Part shown: in pieces, positions 17,349 through 23,933 of the stretch | How the letters are laid out: every line of letters begins with the position of its first letter | Numbering within the stretch: the stretch's first letter is position 1 | Source of the DNA: an uncultured Bacteroidales bacterium | GTDB taxonomy: Bacteria > Bacteroidota > Bacteroidia > Bacteroidales > P3 | DNA length: 24,061 bases | Assembly (NCBI GenBank): GCA_937886715.1 | Contig: CAKZZD010000041.1 | Span: forward strand, 1 to 24,061 | Direction: 5' to 3' | The notes under the pieces: model-generated | Told to the model about the DNA's origin: nothing | Database searches by the model: none | The model's input: only the letters and a program-made list of their open reading frames with translations | Program-made: the position numbers and the translations under genes

Positions 17349-20300
17349 TTATTTACCGATAGTGACAGTAGTATTGCCGGACACTGTAGCTGCAGTACCG
17401 AGGCCGCCACCGTAGACGTTCTCGTCGATGGTGCCGCTTTCGATCGTGACAGTGGTGCTATTGTTGACCTTGCCGTCCTGGCCGCCGCCGTAGACGCAGC
17501 CCTCGATGTGGGCGTCGCCGTTGACGGTGACGCTGACAGCGCCGGCGACAGCAGTATTTGCACCGAGTCCGCCGCCGAAGACATTGCGTTTCACATTGCC
17601 GCCGGAGATGGTGATAGTGGCGGTTTGATTAATGGTACCGGAACTGTTCGAGCCGCCATAGATGGAGCCTTCAACCGTACCGTTTTTCATCAACACATTC
17701 ACAACAGGACCCTTATTCTGGTTGGCACCGCCAAACACGCTGCCCTGAATCGTACCTCCCAAAATCTGGAGGTTGGTATTGACATCGGCGAAACCGTAGT
17801 TACCGCCTCCATACACGTCTTTTTCGACAACAGCATTATCGGCAATGGCCAGATTGGTGCCATAGGTCATCTGTCCACTATTAGGCTCATCCGACGCGCC
17901 AGATCCTTTGCCAGCAGCAAAAACGGTGCCGCCTTCCGAGCCATTAATGAGAGTGGTGCCATTGTATGAATAGCCTCCTACATACGCGTTGCCGCCCACA
18001 TAGACGAAGGACTCACCATACGTCTGACCTCCTGTCGTCACATTTCCAGATGCCGCAACACCATTACATCCTGCGCCAATCCATCCTTTGATGGTTCCTC
18101 CTGTAACTATAATCTTACGGTCGCCATAGGCAGGGGAAATAGCTCCTCCACCATAGATAGCACCTTTTATGGTTCCATTTTTCACACGAAGGGTAATAGA
18201 ATTGACATGGTTGTTTCCGTTTTGGTTTACATCCACACCACCAGCGATATTGGCCATCTCGCCTCCTTCAATCGTCACTACACGGCCTCCAGTTTGAGTA
18301 CTATAACCAGTACCTGACACATAATTTGTAAAGGCCATATACATACTTTCGCCAGCATTGGCGGTACCCATATTATCGCCCCTGTTGGTCAGGAATTTTC
18401 CACTCTTCACAGTCAGATCGAATGTCGTTTTGGAAGCATCCTGAGCAGACATCCTAATTCTCTGACCCATAAAGACAGAGCGCTGAACGGTCAAAAGATT
18501 ATTCCCTCGTTCACCTTTTGCCCGGTCGTAATCGCTACCTAAAATACCTTTAACAAAATTGCTAGAACCATTACATCTTGTATATGCATCAACATCTTCT
18601 CCATCGGCATTCTGATAGCCTGCATAGAATGAGATATTTCTATAGGTACCACTCTCAATACGAACTTTATAATTTACATTATTATCATACGTTTCATAAT
18701 TTACCTGCTGCTGGCCCCAATTATTGCTTACCGAGCCTAACCCCAAGCCAGAGACTGTGTACACCGTGCCGGACACACCGCGGCCGATAACCAAGTTGTG
18801 AGCATCAGCGGTGAGCGTGTTGCCGGTGACATTCATATTCTCGAACTTGCTGTCGTAGTCCAAAGCACGGCCGATATTATAGGCAGTATTGTTGATCGAG
18901 CTAGCAGCGTTTGTACCGTCGGTGGTGCCATTAGGATAGATGCTGGAATAGGTGGCGGGGTAATTGATATCATCGTATCCCACCACAAAGTTGCGCTCGT
19001 AGGTGACGCCAGAATGGTAACCGCTACCCACATAGGCCTGAGCCCAGAGGGCTTCGAGTTCGATCTCGTTGCCGTACTCTTTGGTGGTCACAAATTCGAT
19101 CTCCTGGTCGGCAGTGATGGTATCGCCGACACCAGTTCTGCCATTAACAGACAGCCCATTGCTCAAGCTCTTGATTCGCCATGCATAGAAGCCACGGTAC
19201 TTGGCATCAGATGAAGAGCCTGAAGCTGCAACAGTAAATGTTCGTTCAGGATAAGTTGTTGGATTGTATTGACCAAAAATAGTTTCATAGTCGTCATAAT
19301 ATACAGTAACTCTTGATCTATTATTTTGGGTACTATTAGAATTAGGAACATAAGTTAATGTAACCTCAGCTCCGACAGGAACGTCAGTTATAGTTGTTGT
19401 TGCACGGGATGTAATATTTCTTTGGCGAGTCCCATTCCAATAAACTTCTAAACGTGCACCATTATCAAAACCACTAGTACCAGTACCATTACGACTAGTG
19501 ACAATCACTATCGTGCGAGGATCCGGTTCCGACTCTGATGAAGTGTACACTGGGCGCACCTGGAAGGGGTTGGGGATGGTGGTGTACTTAAGGTTGCCGT
19601 TGGCGGCGGAGGCGGAAGTCGCCGTGCTGCCATTGGTACGCTCGAGGGTCTTGTAGTAGACGAAGGTGTTCTCGTCGTCGCCGCCGATGTTGACCTTGAC
19701 GCCGGTGGCCTTGGCACCATAGGTGGTGGGGTTGTCAGCGTTGTCGGTGGTGGTCATATTGTTGTTGGTTTGGCCGTTGCCGTAGTAGGTGATCTTGACG
19801 TCGGCGGGGTTGAGGCTGCGGATGGGGCTGGCGGGGTCGCTGTAGTAGCTCCAGCTGTGATCCTCGAGGTCGTTGAGGACGACGGCCAGGTTGCCGTTGC
19901 CGAGATTCTGGTTGACACTCGTGGCGGGGCCTTCATTGCGGACCTTGGTGACGGAGAGCGAACGGAGGCTGCCAAAGGCGGCGACGGCATATACCGTCTG
20001 GCCAGGAGTGAGGGTCAAGGTACCGCTGACCTGCGTGCCGGTAGTAGCGGCGGTATAAGTGCCGTTAAGGATACGGTCTTTCAACGTGGTGGTGTCGCTG
20101 GCAGTGGCGGTGTAGTACACGGTGCCGTCAGTGGGCAGGTTGGTGAAAGTGACTGCGCCATTATCCGCGACGGAGTACTCCAGCGGAGCCGGGTGCACAT
20201 ACACCTTGAAGGTGCCGGTGACGGTGGTGCCGTCGGCCTTGGTGGCGGTGATGGTGAGGTTCTTCTCGCCGGGGGCGACGGTGGAGGCTATATTAATATT

Positions 20301-21674
20301 ATTGTTTTCATTATTATATGTGATGCCATCCACGTCGGAGATGCTGACCGTGGCGGTGGCACCGGCGGGGGTGAGGGTGTAGCTCAGCGGAGCTTCGCCA
20401 CCCTGCGTGGCATGCACATCCTCGGCCGCGACAGCGGTGGGATCGACATTGAGGGTGACGTCGACCTGCAGCGTCTGCTTCTCGCCGTTCTTGTAGGTGG
20501 CCACGATGGTGAGCTTGCCGCTGACGGCGCTGCTCCATGTGGCACCGCTCTTCACACGGAGGATCTTGCTGGTGGTGCTGCCCTCGACGTCGACGATGTC
20601 GAGGTAGCGGGCCAAGTTGTTGTCGAGCGTCCAGGCATAGCCGACCACGTTGACGTTGACGGCCGCACGGCCGGCAGCAGGCTCATTCTCGCCCATGGTG
20701 CCGTCGTATTGGTAGCGGACATAGGCGGTGGTGGTGGTGCTGTTGAGCCACGGCGTCATATAGTCGCAGGAATAGCTGGGGTCGCCCGAGGGCTCGATCT
20801 GCTGCAGCGTGTATTTGGTGTAGCCGGTCGAGGTGAACTGCGAGGTGGTGAGGCTGACCGTGACATCGGCGTTGCCGTTGACCATGGTGGTGGCGGTAGG
20901 GCTGACGGCGGTCATACCGCCGCTCGTGGTGCCGGCCACCTGCTCGACCACGAGGGGCGTATAGGTGGCAGCCACCATCGGGGTGGTGGTGCCGGCATAG
21001 TAGCGGGCGTCGGATGCCGTGCTGGAATGGTATTCGGAGACGAACTTGCAGCCGTTGGCATAGTTGTCGCCATACACAGCGATGAACTCACCCAGGCTGG
21101 AGGGCAGTCCGTTGGTCAACTCGACCGAATGTTCGCCGGTGGTGGTGGGCTGCCGGAAGTTGGCGTTGACTATATCGCCGGGGCGGCCGTAGGTGTCGCC
21201 GGAGAGACCCCACGAATTGCCGTCGGCGTTGAGGATGACCCAATAGTAGCGGGCATTGCCGGCGAGCTCCTGGGTGGCGACGCCGAAGGTCCAGTCGTAC
21301 CACTGGGTGGCGCTTTCGAACACCTCGTTCTGGGTGCCCATCAGCACGGGCATCACATGGAGTGTCTGGCCGGTGCGCATGAGGTAGAAGCGGTCGCCCT
21401 CAGCATCGAGCTGATAGTAGTAGCCGGGCTTGCCGTTGCAGTACCATACGCAGGACTCGTCGAACGACTCCTTCACCGTGATGGTGGGGTTCTTGGCATC
21501 CGGGGAATAGTTGAGAGCCAGGAACTTGTTGCCAACCATAGCTTTGGCGCGCTTGTAGGCGTCACCATTCGTAATCACATACCTTTGCTGAGCGAAGGCC
21601 GAGGCGGTGAAGGCCACGAGGGCCAGCAGCACCAGGGCACGCGAAAGGGTTTTTGTCACACTGTGTAGTTGCAT
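17349..21674 (-). CDS. Secreted Ig-like/YGGG-repeat surface protein (1441 aa) without visible T9SS tail
   Basis: The first gene of the surface operon encodes a protein with a clear signal peptide (1-29, cleavage near ASAFAQ). Residues 30-215 form an N-terminal domain I do not recognise. Residues 410-495 look like an Ig or cadherin-like sandwich (PLSYTLTPAGATATVSISD ... FKVYVHP). Residues 740-880 may be a further beta domain (ending IELEALWAQAYV). From about 1130 to the end it carries YGGG-type units (AIYGGGAIS, DVYGGGNYG, SVFGGANQN, SIYGGSNSS, NVFGGGLGA, CVYGGGQDG, NVYGGGLGT), the same module as the downstream giant protein. It stops immediately after a unit (TVTIGK) with no sorting domain. 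It may be periplasmic, secreted by another route, bound to its partner, or a truncated copy. Codon use shifts sharply to AT-rich in two internal stretches (18541-18720, 19261-19500). Confidence 0.88.
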   Translation of the reverse strand: MQLHSVTKTLSRALVLLALVAFTASAFAQQRYVITNGDAYKRAKAMVGNKFLALNYSPDAKNPTITVKESFDESCVWYCNGKPGYYYQLDAEGDRFYLMRTGQTLHVMPVLMGTQNEVFESATQWYDWTFGVATQELAGNARYYWVILNADGNSWGLSGDTYGRPGDIVNANFRQPTTTGEHSVELTNGLPSSLGEFIAVYGDNYANGCKFVSEYHSSTASDARYYAGTTTPMVAATYTPLVVEQVAGTTSGGMTAVSPTATTMVNGNADVTVSLTTSQFTSTGYTKYTLQQIEPSGDPSYSCDYMTPWLNSTTTTAYVRYQYDGTMGENEPAAGRAAVNVNVVGYAWTLDNNLARYLDIVDVEGSTTSKILRVKSGATWSSAVSGKLTIVATYKNGEKQTLQVDVTLNVDPTAVAAEDVHATQGGEAPLSYTLTPAGATATVSISDVDGITYNNENNNINIASTVAPGEKNLTITATKADGTTVTGTFKVYVHPAPLEYSVADNGAVTFTNLPTDGTVYYTATASDTTTLKDRILNGTYTAATTGTQVSGTLTLTPGQTVYAVAAFGSLRSLSVTKVRNEGPATSVNQNLGNGNLAVVLNDLEDHSWSYYSDPASPIRSLNPADVKITYYGNGQTNNNMTTTDNADNPTTYGAKATGVKVNIGGDDENTFVYYKTLERTNGSTATSASAANGNLKYTTIPNPFQVRPVYTSSESEPDPRTIVIVTSRNGTGTSGFDNGARLEVYWNGTRQRNITSRATTTITDVPVGAEVTLTYVPNSNSTQNNRSRVTVYYDDYETIFGQYNPTTYPERTFTVAASGSSSDAKYRGFYAWRIKSLSNGLSVNGRTGVGDTITADQEIEFVTTKEYGNEIELEALWAQAYVGSGYHSGVTYERNFVVGYDDINYPATYSSIYPNGTTDGTNAASSINNTAYNIGRALDYDSKFENMNVTGNTLTADAHNLVIGRGVSGTVYTVSGLGLGSVSNNWGQQQVNYETYDNNVNYKVRIESGTYRNISFYAGYQNADGEDVDAYTRCNGSSNFVKGILGSDYDRAKGERGNNLLTVQRSVFMGQRIRMSAQDASKTTFDLTVKSGKFLTNRGDNMGTANAGESMYMAFTNYVSGTGYSTQTGGRVVTIEGGEMANIAGGVDVNQNGNNHVNSITLRVKNGTIKGAIYGGGAISPAYGDRKIIVTGGTIKGWIGAGCNGVAASGNVTTGGQTYGESFVYVGGNAYVGGYSYNGTTLINGSEGGTVFAAGKGSGASDEPNSGQMTYGTNLAIADNAVVEKDVYGGGNYGFADVNTNLQILGGTIQGSVFGGANQNKGPVVNVLMKNGTVEGSIYGGSNSSGTINQTATITISGGNVKRNVFGGGLGANTAVAGAVSVTVNGDAHIEGCVYGGGQDGKVNNSTTVTIESGTIDENVYGGGLGTAATVSGNTTVTIGK
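17352..18287 (-). repeat. YGGG repeat segment of the 1441-aa protein
   Basis: About eight to nine glycine-rich units cover residues 1130-1440. Each has the rule [hydrophobic]-(Y/F)GG(G/A/S) followed by a short Thr/Val/Ile strand such as TVTIESGTI or ITISGGNVK. Several units are spaced 20-27 residues apart, tighter than most in the giant protein. Confidence 0.75.
18541..18720. other. AT-rich island inside a GC-rich gene (codons for residues ~985-1045)
   Basis: A hand count gives 61 G or C in 180 bases (about 34%), against about 60% in nearby gene segments such as 19561-19680. Reading frame and protein style are unchanged. Confidence 0.8.
19261..19500. other. AT-rich island inside a GC-rich gene (codons for residues ~725-805)
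   Basis: A hand count gives 87 G or C in 240 bases (about 36%). The next 120 bases on the right (19561-19680) have 73 (about 61%). Codons switch to A- and T-ending forms (AAT, ACT, TAT, GAA, AGA) while the frame stays open. Confidence 0.85.
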
Positions 21675-21805
21675 TTTGTCTATATATTAATTATTTTTAT
21701 TTTTCATTATTCTGTCCGTTTGCGGATATTTATATACACCGGCAAGGCATCTATGCCTCTATGTGTCAGTTAGATAAATCACCCGGCACAATCATATCCA
21801 CAATG

Positions 21806-21837
21806 CAAATTTACGAACTTTTTTTATACTACCAATA
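21806..21837 (-). promoter_or_regulatory. Promoter of the surface-protein operon
   Basis: The minus strand carries TAAATTTG (21806-21813), a perfect TAnnTTTG, with TTGG or ATTG 18-19 nt upstream (21832-21836) as the -33 element. Predicted transcription starts near 21800, giving a leader of about 125 nt before ATG 21674. The leader includes a nine-residue open frame (21795-21766) and a small palindrome AGGCATCTATGCCT (21745-21758). Confidence 0.55.
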
Positions 21838-21844
21838 TAGTATA
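21825..21844. promoter_or_regulatory. Inverted repeat overlapping the -33 region, possible operator
   Basis: TATACTA (21825-21831), six bases, then TAGTATA (21838-21844) is a perfect 7-bp inverted repeat. It is centred on the -33 element of the surface operon, where a dimeric repressor or activator could bind. It may also be a chance feature of AT-rich DNA. Confidence 0.35.
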
Positions 21845-21870
21845 GCGATTTTTTTAACAAAATGTTGATA

Positions 21871-22232
21871 ACCCCGCCGGGGCGGGGTCGCGGAAATACC
21901 CGAAAAGTTCATTTTTGCCTACCACATCGAAAAGCACGAAAAGGCCCCAGCTGCGCAGGGCGGATTCTTGATTGCGAAAACATCGAAAAACGCGAAATAC
22001 GCGAAAAATTCTTTTTTGTCTACCACATCGAAAAGCACGAAAAGCACGAAAATTGCCCCAGCTGCGCGGGGCGGATTCTTGATCGTGAAAACATCGAAAA
22101 TAACGAAAAATGCGAAAAGTAATTTCTTGTCTTTCACATCTTGGGAAACGGGCGAAAATACACGAAAATTGCCCCAGCTGCGCGGGGCGGGTGAGATTCC
22201 GAAAATGCCCGAAAAAACCGAAATACCCGAAA
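21871..22232. repeat. Degenerate tandem array of GC hairpins in CGAAAA-rich spacers
   Basis: A GC palindrome at 21944-21961, 22055-22072 and 22171-22188 (GCCCCAGCTGCGCGGGGC, one mismatch in the first) recurs about every 111-116 bp. A related hairpin, ACCCCGCC-GG-GGCGGGGT, lies at 21871-21888. The spacers are built from short CGAAAA words (CATCGAAAAGCACGAAAA). The first two palindromes are followed by GGATTCTTGAT. No credible gene is present; the short open frames translate to low-complexity KSTKSTK or FVLFVLF strings. This gene-free stretch resembles REP-like intergenic repeats. Confidence 0.75.
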
Positions 22233-22269
22233 ACTTATTTTCTAGTCCGACAAGTCCGACTCGTCTTGC

Positions 22270-22324
22270 TCATCCTTTACTCATCCTTTACTCATCCTTT
22301 ACTGATCCTTTACAAGCCCTTTAC
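22270..22324. repeat. 11-bp tandem iterons, five units
   Basis: TCATCCTTTAC occurs exactly at 22270, 22281 and 22292, then as TGATCCTTTAC (22303) and AAGCCCTTTAC (22314). The period is exactly 11 bp with progressive decay to the right. It lies just downstream of the hpf terminator on the minus strand. Confidence 0.85.
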
Positions 22325-22367
22325 ATTTTGCCTTATGGATAATCGGGGGTGTGAAATCGAAGTAGAA

Positions 22368-22392
22368 GAGCCGGCACCCTTGGCGCCGGCTC
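22368..22392 (-). terminator. Intrinsic terminator after hpf
   Basis: On the minus strand GAGCCGGCGCC-AAG-GGTGCCGGCTC forms an 11-bp stem (one G-U pair) with a 3-base loop, about 40 nt past the hpf stop, followed by TTCTACTT. The T-tract is interrupted but the stem is strong. A second small palindrome, GGGCCTAAGGCCC, lies at 22403-22415. Confidence 0.65.
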
Positions 22393-22432
22393 GTTGGGAT
22401 GTGGGCCTTAGGCCCGTGGGGCAATCCTGCTA

Positions 22433-22720
22433 TCAGGCATTCTTGTATTTCTCGATCTGCACGCGCATCGCGTCCACGCAGTCGGCGACAGCCTGCTCGA
22501 AGGTGTCGGCCTGCTTCGAGTTGAACAGGGTCTGGCCGGGCAGGGCCAGCTGTATCTCGGCGATCTTATTGTTGTCGCTCTCGGGTTTGTCCACCTTCAG
22601 GATGACGTCGCATTTCGTCGCGCGGTCCGTCATGCGGTCCAGTTTCGCCACTTTCTCGTGGATGAATTTCTCCAGTTTCTCGTCGGCCTTGAATTTCACC
22701 GAATTGATTGTAGTGTTCAT
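22433..22720 (-). CDS. hpf: Short ribosome hibernation promoting factor
   Basis: The product is a 95-residue protein of the HPF/RaiA (S30AE) family, which binds the 30S decoding region and holds ribosomes inactive in starvation or stationary phase. Its size and beta-alpha-beta-beta-beta-alpha pattern fit the short form: first strand INSVKFKAD, helix EKLEKFIHEKVAKL, strands around CDVILKVDK and KIAEIQLALPG, and last helix DTFEQAVADCVDAMRVQIEKY. It lacks the C-terminal dimerisation domain of long HPF. It lies 40 nt after the Xer recombinase gene on the same strand, an arrangement I associate with Bacteroidetes, where tRNA genes and tuf usually follow. Here a terminator and repeats follow instead. 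The start is fixed by a strong Shine-Dalgarno. Confidence 0.9.
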   Translation of the reverse strand: MNTTINSVKFKADEKLEKFIHEKVAKLDRMTDRATKCDVILKVDKPESDNNKIAEIQLALPGQTLFNSKQADTFEQAVADCVDAMRVQIEKYKNA

Positions 22721-22725
22721 ATTGT

Positions 22726-22733
22726 CCTCCTTT
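22726..22733 (-). promoter_or_regulatory. Strong Shine-Dalgarno of hpf
   Basis: AAAGGAGG lies 5 nt before ATG 22720 on the minus strand. It is a near-perfect Shine-Dalgarno, uncommon in Bacteroidetes, and confirms the hpf start. Confidence 0.7.
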
Positions 22734-22760
22734 ACTGTTTAAGGGTTAACGTTATCGTTT

Positions 22761-23672
22761 TCATTTGCCGCCATCGCGGCTGCCTTTGCCACGGGGGTGG
22801 GCGTGCTTGTAGACGCTCTTGAGGTGTTCGCGCGAGACGTGGGTGTAGATCTCGGTCGTCGACAGGTCGGCATGGCCCAGCAGCTCTTTGATGGCCTGTA
22901 TGTTGCCGCCCTCGTCGAGGATGTGCGTCGCAAAGCTGTGGCGGAACACATGGGGGCTGATGCGGTCGGCTGTCGACAGGGGCGTCATGTATTTCTTCAC
23001 GATGCGGTACACCTTGCCCGGCGTCAGCTGCCGCCCCTGTTTGTCGGTCAGCAGCCACTCGGTGGGACCCACCGTCTGATGCTTTAACGCCAGAAACTCC
23101 GAAATATTGTGTGCGAGTTCCGATTCTATCGGGATGAGGCGTTCTTTGTCGCGTTTTCCGAGCACCTTCAGCGTCAGCGCCGACAGGTCGGCCCAGGCCT
23201 CGCGCAGGCCTGTCAGCTCCGACCGGCGGATGCCCGTTTCGTAGAGCAGGCGCAGCGCCAGCGCGTCGCGCCGGCCTTCGAAATCGTCGGCGAAGATGCC
23301 GTCGTCGTAGAGGTGTTCGAGCTCCTTCTCGCGGAAGAACACCGGCAGGCGTTTCGGCTGTCGGGGCGGCGTCACCTTGGCCATGATGTCGCGGTCCAGC
23401 ATCCCGTGGCGGCGCAGGTAGCGGAAGAAGCTGCTGAGCGACGACAGGCGACGTTTCACGGTGCCGGCCTTCTCGCCGCGTTCCATGTGTGCCATCTGCC
23501 ATCCGCGCACCTCACGCGCCGTCAGCTCGTCGAGCGTCGTCACGCCCACGGAGGCGGCGTAGGCGGCGAAGTCGTCCAGGTCGCCGTGGTAGTTGCGCAC
23601 CGTGCCCTCCGCCAGACGGCTTTCCGTCCGGACGTAGTCGACAAAACGTGCTATGGCCTCGCTAAGAATCAT
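22761..23672 (-). CDS. xerC: Xer-type tyrosine recombinase (XerC/XerD)
   Basis: The product is a site-specific tyrosine recombinase of the Xer type, which resolves chromosome dimers at dif with a partner recombinase and FtsK. From ATG 23672 it is 303 residues, the normal Xer length. The N-terminal SAM-like core-binding domain spans about 1-90 (FVDYVRTESRLAEGTVRNYH) and the catalytic domain about 108-285. The active-site set is complete: R149 (TGIRRSEL), K173 (LGKRDKER), H241 and R244 (HVFRHSFATH), H267 (LLGHADLSTT), nucleophile Y276 (TEIYTHV). The longer frame from 23720 was rejected because it would begin inside the promoter. Whether it is XerC or XerD cannot be settled without its partner. 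It precedes hpf on the same transcript. A role as a mobile-element integrase is less likely, given the hpf neighbour and standard length. Confidence 0.9.
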   Translation of the reverse strand: MILSEAIARFVDYVRTESRLAEGTVRNYHGDLDDFAAYAASVGVTTLDELTAREVRGWQMAHMERGEKAGTVKRRLSSLSSFFRYLRRHGMLDRDIMAKVTPPRQPKRLPVFFREKELEHLYDDGIFADDFEGRRDALALRLLYETGIRRSELTGLREAWADLSALTLKVLGKRDKERLIPIESELAHNISEFLALKHQTVGPTEWLLTDKQGRQLTPGKVYRIVKKYMTPLSTADRISPHVFRHSFATHILDEGGNIQAIKELLGHADLSTTEIYTHVSREHLKSVYKHAHPRGKGSRDGGK

Positions 23673-23677
23673 CGCTG

Positions 23678-23709
23678 CAAAGATACGAAAAAAACTTTTC
23701 CCCTGCAAA
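23678..23709 (-). promoter_or_regulatory. Near-consensus Bacteroidetes promoter, almost leaderless
   Basis: On the minus strand TTTG (23706-23709), exactly 20 nt, then TATCTTTG (23678-23685) match the -33 and -7 elements and their expected spacing. The -7 box ends five bases before ATG 23672, so transcription should start only about 2-3 nt before the start codon. The xer-hpf mRNA would be essentially leaderless. Confidence 0.75.
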
Positions 23710-23788
23710 TAAAAAAACATAGTCCCCCGTTTCGTGGTGCCTTATGGTATTCCGAAAAGACTTTAATTCTCGTAATAATTCTTGATAA

Positions 23789-23897
23789 AAATAGAACCTC
23801 GGAGAGGTTCTGAGGAGAGGTGGCTGTCATTGCTGGCACCAGATTGCGCTGCGCTAATCTGGTGTTAATGAGGTTGAACCTCTCCGAGGTTCTATTT
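23789..23897. repeat. Dispersed palindromic element, copy 2 (complete)
   Basis: Perfect 22-bp terminal inverted repeats (23789-23810 and 23876-23897) enclose 65 bp. The core holds a nested inverted repeat, CACCAGATT (23837-23845) and AATCTGGTG (23856-23864). Each terminal arm also contains a small hairpin of its own (GAACCTC-GGA-GAGGTTC). There is no coding capacity. The element shares 25 identical bases with 4071-4095. Size and nested palindromes suggest a REP- or MITE-like unit spread by an enzyme encoded elsewhere. Confidence 0.8.
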
Positions 23898-23933
23898 CGG
23901 AATCCCCACCCGCCCCGCGCCATGGTTCATGGC

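Noticed and set aside
19770..21668. Plus-strand open frame of 632 codons opposite the 1441-aa gene
   Set aside because: Antisense shadow with no start context or family resemblance.
21871..22232. Possible CRISPR array
   Set aside because: Repeats are imperfect, more than 100 bp apart, the spacers are similar to one another, and no cas gene is present.
21862..22342. Short open frames in the hairpin array (KSTKSTK, FVLFVLF peptides)
   Set aside because: They arise from the CGAAAA-rich repeats, differ between repeat copies, and overlap each other on both strands.
23673..23720. Sixteen-residue N-terminal extension of the Xer recombinase
   Set aside because: The extension would be encoded by the promoter -33 and -7 boxes. 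Starting at 23672 gives the usual Xer N-terminus.
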